40,711 bases of DNA from an uncultured Eubacteriales bacterium (GCA_958414825.1 CATYXQ010000012.1:1-40711); one strand, 5' to 3'. Shown: positions 8,076 to 16,268, numbered from the stretch's first letter. Notes: generated from the sequence alone by a model not told the origin. Program-made: numbers and translations.

Positions 8076-8135
8076 AAAGCTGCGAAGAAAAAAATATCCG
8101 TAAACTATGTTTACAAGGCGGACATGCGCCGCCTT
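8076..8135 (-). repeat. Dispersed intergenic hairpin element, copy A
   Basis: Read on the minus strand, this begins with AAGGCGGCGCATGTCCGCCT and continues TGTAAACATA before a T-rich stretch. The stem pairs 8115-8121 with 8129-8135 around a 7-base loop. Copy B at 21943 matches it for the first 31 bases, and copy C at 35816 matches the same core with a few changes. All three copies lie between genes. Confidence 0.7.
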
Positions 8136-8138
8136 TAA

Positions 8139-8191
8139 CCGCCGGAAAACCAAAGTTTTCCGGCGGGTTAACAGCCGCCAAGCGGCTTTTT
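8139..8191 (+). terminator. Two hairpins with T-run ending the tsaE-glmM operon
   Basis: A perfect 12-bp stem (8139-8150 with 8155-8166, loop CAAA) is followed by a second stem AGCCGC/GCGGCT (8173-8178 with 8182-8187, loop CAA). The second stem runs directly into TTTTT, a standard intrinsic terminator for plus-strand transcription leaving glmM. Confidence 0.7.
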
Positions 8192-8197
8192 CATAAA
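8168..8197 (+). promoter_or_regulatory. Possible promoter of glmS
   Basis: TTAACA (8168-8173, 5 of 6) and CATAAA (8192-8197, 4 of 6) are 18 bp apart. The expected start near 8204 would leave about 20 nt before the ribozyme cleavage site. A second candidate farther up is TTGAAC (7913-7918) with TATAAT (7938-7943), but its spacing of 19 is long and the terminator lies between. Confidence 0.35.
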
Positions 8198-8205
8198 TCG
8201 CTCAT

Positions 8206-8372
8206 AAAAGGCGTCAAACGCCTTAGCGCCAGACCGCGCGGCGCGCGGTTCACGAGGTTCGGGGAGAATCGAAAGAGTCGGCGGATGCCCCGACGGCAAC
8301 ACTGCTGCCGCATTTTCCCACAAAGCCGGAGGGCAACCGCCGGACAAAAGGGAAAAAGCAGAATAAAATCAA
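8206..8372 (+). ncRNA. glmS ribozyme (glucosamine-6-phosphate-activated)
   Basis: This leader matches the glmS self-cleaving riboswitch in order and structure. The cleavage site is A8225/G8226 of TAGCGCCAGA. P1 is ACCGCGC/GCGCGGT (8233-8239 with 8243-8249). CACGAGG follows. P2 is TCGGGG/CCCCGA (8259-8264 with 8288-8293) enclosing the conserved GTCGGCGGATG core. P3 is CGGCA/TGCCG (8294-8298 with 8306-8310). P4 is TTTTCCC/GGGAAAA (8313-8319 with 8350-8356), containing the conserved GGACAAA. A small hairpin (8208-8213 with 8219-8224) ends right at the cleavage site. In this class, glucosamine-6-phosphate acts as cofactor for cleavage and the cut mRNA is degraded, giving feedback on glmS. Confidence 0.94.
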
Positions 8373-8428
8373 GAAAAGAGGCGGCTTTGCGGGAGATGAG
8401 CGCCCGCAGCCGCAAATGTATACGTTCC

Positions 8429-10264
8429 ATGTGCGGAATTGCAGGCTATACCGGCGCGCGCGAAGCGGCGCCGGTCATCATCGAGGGGCTTTATGCCTTA
8501 GAGTACCGGGGATACGACTCCGCGGGGGTCGCCGCGTTCGGCGCGGACGGTCGGCTCTCGGTCGTCAAAGCGGCCGGGCGAATCAAAAACGTCGAAGAAA
8601 AAATCGGCAAAAGCGGGACGCTTGCCGGCGCGCGCTGTGGGATCGGGCATACCCGCTGGGCAACGCACGGCGCGCCCTCCGACCAAAACGCGCATCCCCA
8701 CGGCACCGACCGGCTTCAGATTGTACATAACGGCATTATCGAAAATTACGCGCCGCTTCGCGCCATGCTCAAAGAGCGGGGATATTCATTTGTCTCCGAA
8801 ACCGATACCGAAGTCGCGGCCAAGCTGATCGATCTCTGCTACGCAGAATGCGCAAATCACACGGACGCCCTGATCGCGGCCATGACCCGCATGGTCGGAT
8901 CCTATGCGATCGGCGTGATTTTCGCCGACGCGCCCGACACAATCTATGCTTTGAAGAAAGACAATCCGCTGATTGTGGGCGTCGGCCAGGGAGAAAATTT
9001 CATCGCCTCGGATATTGCGGCGGTGCTCCGGCACACCAAAAACTACTATCAGCTCGGCGACCTGGAACTGGCAATTGTGCGCCCCAGCGGCGTCGAGATC
9101 CTCGACATGCAGAAAGAGCCGCAGAAAAAGCCGCTGCTCACAGCCGCCTGGTCGATTGAAGCCGCCGAGCGCGGCGGATACCCGCATTTTATGATTAAAG
9201 AGATTCACGAAGAACCGGAAGCAGTCGAAAAAACGCTGCGGCCGCGCATTCGGGATATGCTTCCCGATTTCTCAGGTGAAAATCTATCGGATGAGCGGCT
9301 GAAAAACGCCAAAAGCGTCACGTTTGTCGCCTGCGGAACGGCAATGCATGCCGGACTTGTCGGAAAAAACGTGATTGAGGCGCTCTGCCGGATCCCGGTT
9401 CGAGTGGAGATCGCCTCCGAGTTCCGCTACAACAATCCGATTCTTGACCGCGACGATATGGTCGTCGTCATTTCTCAGTCGGGCGAGACCGCCGATTCGC
9501 TCGCCGCACTTCGTTTGGCGAAAGAACGCGGCGCCTACACGCTCGGCGTTGTCAATGTGATCGGATCGACCATCGCGCGCGAGGCCGACAACGTGATCTA
9601 CACCTGGGCGGGACCCGAAATCTCGGTTGCCTCAACCAAGGCGTACACCGTGCAGATCTCGCTGATCTATCTTTTGGCCATCCGCATGGCGCAGCTTTGC
9701 GGCAAAATAGACGAGGCCGAAGCGAAAAAACTCACCGAAACGCTCTTTGCAAAAATGCCGGCTGTCATCCGCCGGGTGCTGGAGCAGAAAGAGACTGTCC
9801 GCGCGGCCGCCGCTGAAATTGCAGACAGCGAACATCTGTTTTTCATCGGGCGGGGCATGGACTATCATCTGGCTCTTGAGGGTTCGCTCAAGCTCAAGGA
9901 AATTTCCTATATCCACAGCGAAGCGTATGCGGCGGGCGAACTCAAACACGGTACGATTTCGCTGATTACCGATGAAATGCCCGTTGTCGCGCTGGCCACT
10001 GTGGACGCGCTGTACGAAAAGATGATCAGCAACATCCGCGAAGTCAAGGCGCGGGGGGCAAAAGTGCTGCTGATTGCCGACGCCGGCGCCGCCGACGCGG
10101 CCGCCGAGGCAAAGCAAACGATTTTCCTGCCGGAGTGCCCGGAAATGTTCCGCGCACTTCCGCTAGCCACCGTGCTTCAGCTTTTGGCCTATTATGTGGC
10201 CGACGCCCGCGGATGCGACATTGACAAACCGCGGAATCTCGCAAAAAGCGTCACGGTCGAATAA
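8429..10264 (+). CDS. glmS: Glutamine-fructose-6-phosphate aminotransferase (isomerizing)
   Basis: GlmS makes glucosamine-6-phosphate from fructose-6-phosphate and glutamine, the entry to amino-sugar and peptidoglycan synthesis. The 611-residue protein has an N-terminal class II amidotransferase domain. Its motifs are MCGIAGYTG with the catalytic Cys exposed once Met is removed, EYRGYDSAG, GHTRWATHG and HNGIIEN. Two SIS domains follow (ACGTAMHAGL and SQSGETADS near residues 300-355; a second after 450). The C-terminus DKPRNLAKSVTVE is typical. The start is fixed by the need for Cys at position 2. The in-frame ATG at 8396 would bury that Cys behind 11 residues. No normal ribosome site precedes 8429; an AAGAGG at 8376-8381 is separated from it by a hairpin. 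Confidence 0.97.
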   Translation: MCGIAGYTGAREAAPVIIEGLYALEYRGYDSAGVAAFGADGRLSVVKAAGRIKNVEEKIGKSGTLAGARCGIGHTRWATHGAPSDQNAHPHGTDRLQIVHNGIIENYAPLRAMLKERGYSFVSETDTEVAAKLIDLCYAECANHTDALIAAMTRMVGSYAIGVIFADAPDTIYALKKDNPLIVGVGQGENFIASDIAAVLRHTKNYYQLGDLELAIVRPSGVEILDMQKEPQKKPLLTAAWSIEAAERGGYPHFMIKEIHEEPEAVEKTLRPRIRDMLPDFSGENLSDERLKNAKSVTFVACGTAMHAGLVGKNVIEALCRIPVRVEIASEFRYNNPILDRDDMVVVISQSGETADSLAALRLAKERGAYTLGVVNVIGSTIAREADNVIYTWAGPEISVASTKAYTVQISLIYLLAIRMAQLCGKIDEAEAKKLTETLFAKMPAVIRRVLEQKETVRAAAAEIADSEHLFFIGRGMDYHLALEGSLKLKEISYIHSEAYAAGELKHGTISLITDEMPVVALATVDALYEKMISNIREVKARGAKVLLIADAGAADAAAEAKQTIFLPECPEMFRALPLATVLQLLAYYVADARGCDIDKPRNLAKSVTVE

Positions 10265-10275
10265 AACCAAACCGG

Positions 10276-10326
10276 CGTATCCCCGAAACTGAGATTTCGG
10301 ACACGGTTTCGGGGATGCTTTCTTCG
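10276..10326 (+). terminator. Terminator of glmS
   Basis: ATCCCCGAAAC (10279-10289) pairs with GTTTCGGGGAT (10306-10316), and the stem runs into GCTTTCTT. It lies 14 bp after the glmS stop. Confidence 0.8.
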
Positions 10327-10415
10327 CCTGTTCGCCGATTATCCAAAAATCAAATGCGTTTCTTGTGTAATTTTCCTAAAACAATCGGCAATTTTTAAAA
10401 TCTTGTAAAAAAGCC

Positions 10416-10445
10416 TTGCCTTTTCGGTTTTTCGCGTGGTATAGT
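10416..10445 (+). promoter_or_regulatory. Promoter of the carbohydrate operon
   Basis: TTGCCT (10416-10421) and TATAGT (10440-10445) are 18 bp apart, and the -10 is preceded by TGG, giving an extended -10. It is the best plus-strand promoter between glmS and the GH43-like gene. Confidence 0.6.
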
Positions 10446-10598
10446 CAAATTACGACAGGCAAAGACTGCCGCGCGAGCGCGGACAGGCGTTATCGTTTCG
10501 CATTTCATTATACCGGCAAAGCTGCCGTATTCCCGCCGAATTTCGCGGAATTTTGTTCCGTCAAATATACCGTTCGGCTGAAAAAAGGAGACTGACTT

Positions 10599-11633
10599 AT
10601 GAAAACCGTTTCTTTCAAAAATCCCGTTTGCGCGGGCGCAGATCCGTGGATGTTCGCCTATGACGGCTGGTATTATCTCTGCTGCACCCACGGCCAGAAG
10701 ATCATACTGTACCGGTCGAAAAATCCCGCGACCATCAAGGAAGACGAACAGATTACCGCGTTTCTGCCGCCCGAAGATCAGCCTTTTTCCAAGAGCTTAT
10801 GGTCGCCTGAGATCCACTATTTTTCTCCCGAAGATTTCGGAGAGGAACACGCAGGATTTTATATGTTCATCGCATGTTCCGACGGGCAAAACATCCATCA
10901 CCGCATGTATGTGCTCCGCTCGGAGGATCGCCGTTCCCCGTTCGCCGCTTACGGCAACCCCGTGACCGGGGAGCGCAACATTCCGGAAAAGTTCTGCTCG
11001 CCCGAAGACGAAACGTTCAACAGCGGCTGGTGCTGCGGACAAACAATTCTGCGCCACGACGGAAAAATCTACGCCATGTGGGTAGACGAAGTCGGCCGTC
11101 AAACGCCGGATTTCCACCAGCGCATCCGCCTGTGCCCCCTCAAAAACCCCTATACCACGGGCAAGGCCAGCATTCTCTGCAAACCGACCGAGGAATGGGA
11201 AATGCACGGCTTCGGCAAGGGAGCGGACGGCATCATCCGGCCGCGCGTCGTGGAGGGCGGAACCGCCGTTTACGGCGACGATGGCGAGGTCTATGTGATC
11301 TATTCGGGGAGCGGCTACTGGACAAAATATTACGCGCTCGGTCAGCTCACGCTCCAAGGAGACGCCGAAGTCTATGAGGACTGGAAAAAAGAAAAAGAGC
11401 CGATCTTCTTTATGTCCGACGAAATCTTCGGCTGCGGACACGCCTCCTATTTCACCGACGCCGCGGGCGACCGCTTCATCTGTTACCACGCCTATCTTTC
11501 CCCCGACCGCAAGGGCGGACGGTATGTCTTTATCGAGCGCTACCGGATCGAGGACGGCCATGTAATCATCGGCGACGGTTCCAAGCATCCCGCGCCTCTC
11601 GAAACCGAGCAAACCATCTGCGCGTTTGACTGA
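10599..11633 (+). CDS. Intracellular GH43-like five-bladed beta-propeller protein
   Basis: The 344-residue protein has no signal peptide and so is cytoplasmic. Its layout is that of glycoside hydrolase family 43 (arabinofuranosidase, xylosidase and arabinanase types). GADPWM near the N-terminus carries the expected catalytic base (Asp15), LWSPEIH lies at 67-73, and PRVVEGG at 215-221 carries a Glu (219) in the place of the general acid. Where many GH43 enzymes have Asp in the third blade, this protein reads CCGQTILRHDGKIY, so the modulating residue may differ. Substrate is unknown; a short arabino- or xylo-oligosaccharide is a guess from family. A strong AAAAAAGGAG precedes the ATG. It is the first gene of a three-gene operon, 75 bp before a secreted relative. 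Confidence 0.8.
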   Translation: MKTVSFKNPVCAGADPWMFAYDGWYYLCCTHGQKIILYRSKNPATIKEDEQITAFLPPEDQPFSKSLWSPEIHYFSPEDFGEEHAGFYMFIACSDGQNIHHRMYVLRSEDRRSPFAAYGNPVTGERNIPEKFCSPEDETFNSGWCCGQTILRHDGKIYAMWVDEVGRQTPDFHQRIRLCPLKNPYTTGKASILCKPTEEWEMHGFGKGADGIIRPRVVEGGTAVYGDDGEVYVIYSGSGYWTKYYALGQLTLQGDAEVYEDWKKEKEPIFFMSDEIFGCGHASYFTDAAGDRFICYHAYLSPDRKGGRYVFIERYRIEDGHVIIGDGSKHPAPLETEQTICAFD

Positions 11634-11637
11634 AACC

Positions 11638-11674
11638 GTATGCGGCCGGGCAACAATAAAAGCACGCCGCATAC
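11638..11674 (+). repeat. Intercistronic 9-bp inverted repeat
   Basis: GTATGCGGC (11638-11646) and GCCGCATAC (11666-11674) flank 19 bases between the first two genes of the carbohydrate operon. There is no T-tract after it, so it is more likely an mRNA processing or stability stem than a terminator. Confidence 0.45.
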
Positions 11675-11708
11675 ACAAATCCATATTTGAATGCAAAGGA
11701 TACTAAAT

Positions 11709-14417
11709 ATGAAAAAATTTCTCTCCCTGAGTTTCATATTGCTCGCTCTTTTCACCGCCATGCTGATGACCGTCGGCGCAGAGGCAAAAACGATAGACGT
11801 TTCTACCGTAAAGGAACTGTCCAATGCGTTTTCATCCCTCTCAAAGGACGGCGGTACTGTCAATCTGACGGCAGATATTACGATTGACAACGCGACTTCG
11901 CTTCCGGCCAACACCATGCCGATTGCGCTGACCAGCAGCGCGCATAAAAAAATTCAACTCAGCGGCAACCTTACTTTCAACGGAGACGTGGAGATTTCCG
12001 ACATCCATTTTCAGGCCAAAGAAAAATACCGTTCCATTTTCTGCAACGGGCATACGGTTTCCATCGCCTCCGATGTGACCTGCGGCATGGACAGCGGCGC
12101 CAACTATCCGAGCATTATGGCGGGCTTTGCCTCGGAAAGCACGGTCAAGGATGCGTCTCTGACCATCAACGGCGGCATCTGGCAGCGCGTCCGCGGCGGA
12201 AACGCCTCGGAATACCCTGCCCGCATACACTCGGAACTCGTCATCAACGGCGGCACCTTTAAAGAAAAGGTCACGGTCGGTTCCGCGGGCGCGATGGCCT
12301 CGGGCAGCGCCGTTACGGCTACAATCAACGGCGGCGTGTTTGAGCGCGGCGTAGTTTGCTTTACGCCGGGCGACAATACGCTTTATGCGGACTGCACGCT
12401 GACCATCAACGGCGGCGCGTTTACCGGCTGGGTCAAAGTCTATGAAGAGGACGACTGTGCAAACCGGCTAAGCGGAAAATGCACGATCCGTATCAACGGC
12501 GGCGATTTTTCCAAATGTACGGGCATACGCGGCTATGACGGCAATACCATGGACGTCGATATCCGTCTCTCAAACGCCCTTTTGACAAACGGCGCCGGTT
12601 CTCTAAAAGAAACCGACTACCTCCCCGGTACGCTGCTTCGCAAAAGCTCGGCCGATCCGTGGATGTTTGAGTACAACGGCTTCTATTATCTCACCGTTAC
12701 CGGCAGCACCCGCGTCCTTTTGTATAAATCCCGCACGATTTCCGGCCTTTCTTCCATGACAAACAGCCTCGCAAGCGACTATGAGGAAATTTATCAGTTT
12801 GACGCCTCGCTCTGCGCCGATCTCGGTATCAAGCAGTGCGCGGGCACCTGGTCGCCCGAGGTTCACTACTACAGCGAAGAAGACTTCCCCGGAAACAGCG
12901 GCTGGTACCTGAACCTCGCGCTCAACACCGGAACCAACACATCGGGCGGCAGTGTCAACGTCAAAATGGTCGTGCTCAAATCGGTTTCGGGCGAACCGGA
13001 GGGTCCTTACGGCCATCCGATCACCGGCGTTATCAACGATCCGATCATGGTTGTGTACGACAAAGACGGTACCGGCAAAGGCGTACCGTATTCCGAATGG
13101 GCCTGCGGTCAGACCAGTATGCGTATTCCCTCGGGCGATTACAAGGGAATCTGGGCGCTCTGGGTTGAGGAAACCGGACGGGGTACCGCTGACTTTTATC
13201 AGAGTATCATGACGGCAAAAATGTCCAATCCATGGACGTTCACCGGAAAAATCGGCGTTGTCACCACGCCGACGCAGCGCTGGGAAACAATCGGCTCAGG
13301 CTACAGCGGCACAAAATGGATGCCGAGGGTCGTCGAGGGCGCAACCCCGGTTTACGGTCAAAACGGCGAACTGTATTTGACCTATTCGGGCAGCGGCTAC
13401 TGGACGAATTACGGTCTCGGACAGTTGACCTACACGGGCGGCGATCCTACGGAAACCTCCTCTTGGGTAAAATATGAAAACAACCCGATCTTCTCGGCGG
13501 GAGACGCCAACGGCAGGCACCGCAGCGGCGTCGATTTGCAGGGCGTGGGACACGCTTCTTTCTTCACCGACAGCCTTGGAAACGGCTATATCTGCTATCA
13601 CGCTTTTCCCTATAATTCATCCTCTAAAACCAAAACTGTCAGCGGTGTAACGCTCGCACCCGGCAAAAAAGGAAGCGCCCGAAACGCTTATGTCGAATCC
13701 TATTACATCGACTATACCATGTCAAACGGCTATTCCAAGGGTGTTATCCGCGTCGGACATGGCAACGACGCGCCGGCGGCGCTCGGCAGTATGCAGTCTT
13801 TCAAAATGGATACGTCTCCGACAAATCTGCCTAGTCTCATGGTCGGCGCCTACACGACTTTCACGACCGACGGATTTTATGTCCTGCCGGTTGAAGGCGG
13901 CGCGGCCGGAAAAGAAATTTATATCAACGGAAAAAAGAGTGAAGTCGCAGGCTGTTTTGGAAATTATCTGCTCCTGCCCGATTCGCTCGGCGAGGCGGTA
14001 GTTGAAGTGCGAGGCAACGACACAGTTTCGGTTTACGGCTGCCGCGACGGCCGTGCGGAAGCGCTGTTCACGCTCAAGCAGAACGAAGCGCAGTTCCAGT
14101 CCGAAAGCTGCGTTCTCGAAACCGAGCTTGTCCATACCTCGGACGCGGTTGCTTTTGCCGAATACGGAACGCTTGTCTCATTTGAAGGACAAAAACCGCC
14201 TTTCTTTGACCTCCCGCTGGCGCACAGTCTGCACGCGGCCAAAAGCCGCGCCTATCTGCGCGGCGAATTTGACTACTATACTTCCCGTACAGGAAACAAA
14301 ACGATCTATAACGCCAGGATCATCAATCTTACAGGCGATTCAAAAGATTCCATCACAGCAGCGTCCTACGCCCTGTTTGACTATAACGGAAAGCGCTACA
14401 TTGCATACACCAAATAA
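11709..14417 (+). CDS. Secreted beta-helix plus GH43-like glycosidase
   Basis: The 902-residue protein begins with a signal peptide (MKKFLSLSFILLALFTAMLM, cleavage near AEA about residue 26). The ATG at 11709, with AAAGGA upstream, is preferred to the in-frame ATG at 11691. Residues ~30-300 form a repeat domain with at least five turns of the type (L/V/I)-x-INGG-x-F, typical of a right-handed parallel beta-helix. A GH43-like propeller follows: ADPWM with Asp316, TWSPEVH, WACGQT, PRVVEGA and GVGHASFFTD. It is clearly homologous to the upstream intracellular gene. Residues ~690-902 form a C-terminal domain I cannot name, perhaps carbohydrate binding. It probably acts on an extracellular plant or host polysaccharide. 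No SLH or LPXTG anchor is seen. Confidence 0.8.
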   Translation: MKKFLSLSFILLALFTAMLMTVGAEAKTIDVSTVKELSNAFSSLSKDGGTVNLTADITIDNATSLPANTMPIALTSSAHKKIQLSGNLTFNGDVEISDIHFQAKEKYRSIFCNGHTVSIASDVTCGMDSGANYPSIMAGFASESTVKDASLTINGGIWQRVRGGNASEYPARIHSELVINGGTFKEKVTVGSAGAMASGSAVTATINGGVFERGVVCFTPGDNTLYADCTLTINGGAFTGWVKVYEEDDCANRLSGKCTIRINGGDFSKCTGIRGYDGNTMDVDIRLSNALLTNGAGSLKETDYLPGTLLRKSSADPWMFEYNGFYYLTVTGSTRVLLYKSRTISGLSSMTNSLASDYEEIYQFDASLCADLGIKQCAGTWSPEVHYYSEEDFPGNSGWYLNLALNTGTNTSGGSVNVKMVVLKSVSGEPEGPYGHPITGVINDPIMVVYDKDGTGKGVPYSEWACGQTSMRIPSGDYKGIWALWVEETGRGTADFYQSIMTAKMSNPWTFTGKIGVVTTPTQRWETIGSGYSGTKWMPRVVEGATPVYGQNGELYLTYSGSGYWTNYGLGQLTYTGGDPTETSSWVKYENNPIFSAGDANGRHRSGVDLQGVGHASFFTDSLGNGYICYHAFPYNSSSKTKTVSGVTLAPGKKGSARNAYVESYYIDYTMSNGYSKGVIRVGHGNDAPAALGSMQSFKMDTSPTNLPSLMVGAYTTFTTDGFYVLPVEGGAAGKEIYINGKKSEVAGCFGNYLLLPDSLGEAVVEVRGNDTVSVYGCRDGRAEALFTLKQNEAQFQSESCVLETELVHTSDAVAFAEYGTLVSFEGQKPPFFDLPLAHSLHAAKSRAYLRGEFDYYTSRTGNKTIYNARIINLTGDSKDSITAASYALFDYNGKRYIAYTK

Positions 14418-14429
14418 AGGGAGGATGTT

Positions 14430-16106
14430 ATGAAGCCTACAAGCATACGTCTTTTAAATACTGTCTGTACGACAAATTCACACAAAGGCGAATGCAAAGC
14501 ATCGCGCCTTGCGCCCAATTTCCGCGAAATGCTGACGCTCGAGGGACAGACCTCACCGGCGATCTCCGCCAAGATTTACTATCCCCGAATCAAAAAGCTA
14601 TCCAACGGCAAATACATTCTCCTGCATCAGGATTACCGGCTCGGCGGAAATATTTTCTATTCGCTCAGCGACGACTGCCGCCATTTTTCACCCCGGCAAA
14701 AGCTGTTTGGCGCGCGGCCGGTTCTTCGCGACGACGGTGAAGAAGACAAACTCATGTATGCGACAGCCGACGCCGCCGTTCTTCAAAACGGCGATCTGCT
14801 GGTTGTATGTTCCTACCGTTACAATTCCGGCTACGCACTGGACGCAAAATACGGCGGCCTTGTTCTGAAGCGTTCGGCCGACAACGGCGTAACGTTCTCT
14901 GAGGAAAAACAAATCTATGTCGGCCGCAACTGGGAACCCTCCGTGCTGGTTCTGAAAAGCGGAGAAATACAGGTGTATTTTTCGCACACCGCGCCGAAAT
15001 TCTATCTGGATAAAACCGTGCGCACCGACAGTCCGATTAAAACTTCAAGCGGCACGGCCATTATCCGCTCCTACGACGGCGGGGAAACCTGGAACCCGCA
15101 AATTGACGCGCCGCCCTACGCCGCGCACCGCGTGACGCAGAGCTACATCTGCACAATGCAAAACGGCACCAGGTGCTTCACCAACCAAATGGCGACCGCA
15201 GTTGAACTCGGAGACGGCACAATAGCCGTCGCAACCGAATCGGACATGTCCGGTTACACCTTTAAGCTCACCATGTCCTATTCGCACGACAACTGGGAAA
15301 AGCCGCTCGGCATAGACGAGGATGGCCCGGCAGACAAAATAACTGGCTTTGAGGCCGGCGCGGGTCCCTACCTTGCGCATTTCGAGAGCGGAGAAACCAT
15401 TCTCTCCTACAACTGGAACGGTTTGCAGCATATCCGAATCGGCGACGAGCAGGGCAAAAACTTCGACGCCGAGCACGAAATCATCACATTCGGCGGCCGG
15501 TGGGGGTATTGGGGTTCGATTACAGCAGAAAACGCGCATTGCCTGATCTGTGCCTATCCGAATATCTGCGAGGATCGCAGCACCGGAAAATTGCTGATCG
15601 ACAACGATCTGATGATCGGAAAATTCTATCTCAATCACCGCATCGACTGCAAGCCGCTCACCCAGATCTGGGCGGCCAACACCGACGCCCTGTTCTTTGG
15701 CGGCAAGTCGCAGGCACAGTGCACCGTCCGGACTGCGTATGACAGCGAGCATCTGTATGTCCGCGTAGACCGGCTCGACCGCTATCTCTGTGAGGCAGAC
15801 AGCGCAGAGGTGCAGCTTCGTATCGGCGAGGATGTGTATACCATGGGCGCAAACGTGCAGGGGCGCGCCTGGTATAAGAAAAACAATGAACCCTGCGACT
15901 GGGGCGCAGAATTTAAAAATCTGGTCTACGGAGAACTGGACGAGTGGCGCGGAGATGATAATGGCATCCTGACGATTTTCTCCCTGCCCATATCGGTGCT
16001 CGGCGGCGCAGATCGTTTTGAAATCACCGCCTCGCTCAAAAATTTCGACGGAGACGACATGATTGCCGATTCGCTCGGCGACTGGTTTCCGGTGCAGATC
16101 CGATAA
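14430..16106 (+). CDS. Sialidase-fold (BNR) protein with C-terminal CBM9-like domain
   Basis: This is a 558-residue protein with no signal peptide. The N-terminal ~420 residues resemble the six-bladed sialidase superfamily: YYPRIKKLSNGKYIL, and Asp-box-like turns RSADNGVTF and RSYDGGETW. The C-terminal ~130 residues (DALFFGGKSQAQCTVRTAYD, then EADSAEVQLRIGEDVY) look like a CBM9-type domain. True sialidases have an Arg triad that I cannot place with certainty. GH93 exo-arabinanases share the fold, and with two GH43-like neighbours an arabinan-related role is a fair guess. It follows the secreted GH43-like gene by 12 bp with a GGGAGG ribosome site, so the genes are cotranscribed. It is either intracellular or leaves by an unrecognised route. 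Confidence 0.72.
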   Translation: MKPTSIRLLNTVCTTNSHKGECKASRLAPNFREMLTLEGQTSPAISAKIYYPRIKKLSNGKYILLHQDYRLGGNIFYSLSDDCRHFSPRQKLFGARPVLRDDGEEDKLMYATADAAVLQNGDLLVVCSYRYNSGYALDAKYGGLVLKRSADNGVTFSEEKQIYVGRNWEPSVLVLKSGEIQVYFSHTAPKFYLDKTVRTDSPIKTSSGTAIIRSYDGGETWNPQIDAPPYAAHRVTQSYICTMQNGTRCFTNQMATAVELGDGTIAVATESDMSGYTFKLTMSYSHDNWEKPLGIDEDGPADKITGFEAGAGPYLAHFESGETILSYNWNGLQHIRIGDEQGKNFDAEHEIITFGGRWGYWGSITAENAHCLICAYPNICEDRSTGKLLIDNDLMIGKFYLNHRIDCKPLTQIWAANTDALFFGGKSQAQCTVRTAYDSEHLYVRVDRLDRYLCEADSAEVQLRIGEDVYTMGANVQGRAWYKKNNEPCDWGAEFKNLVYGELDEWRGDDNGILTIFSLPISVLGGADRFEITASLKNFDGDDMIADSLGDWFPVQIR

Positions 16107-16123
16107 AATCCGCATTTTGTCAA

Positions 16124-16169
16124 AAAAACCCCCGGAAAGGATACCATGGTATCCTTTCCGGGGGTTTTT
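16124..16169. terminator. 46-bp perfect palindrome, bidirectional terminator
   Basis: The two 23-base arms are exact complements centred between 16146 and 16147. They run from an A-run through CCCCCGG and back to GGGGG and a T-run. The palindrome lies between the convergent genes ending at 16106 (+) and 16269 (-) and can serve both. Confidence 0.9.
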
Positions 16170-16268
16170 GGCAAGCAATGTTGCCGCCGGCTTTTTCTCT
16201 AAGCCAAAGGCGCGCGAAGCACAGTATGCTAGGACACAACGATTCTTTTCGCCGCTCTTCCGGTTTAA

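Larger units (their letters stand above)
10265..10598 (+). other. Intergenic region with terminator, promoter and 150-nt leader
   Basis: These 334 bp hold the glmS terminator, an AT-rich stretch, the promoter of the carbohydrate operon (10416-10445) and a leader of about 150 nt with small GC-rich hairpins (for example CCGCGCGAGCGCGG). I recognise no riboswitch in the leader and no gene in the region. Confidence 0.5.

Noticed and set aside
8285..8428. 48-codon N-terminal extension of glmS
   Set aside because: This stretch is the glmS ribozyme, and the catalytic Cys must follow the initiator Met.
10446..10598. Riboswitch in the 150-nt leader of the carbohydrate operon
   Set aside because: Only short GC-rich hairpins are visible. 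No known riboswitch core could be matched.
16124..16169. 46-bp perfect palindrome as a mobile element end or recombination site
   Set aside because: A-run and T-run at its ends and its place between convergent genes are fully explained by a bidirectional terminator.
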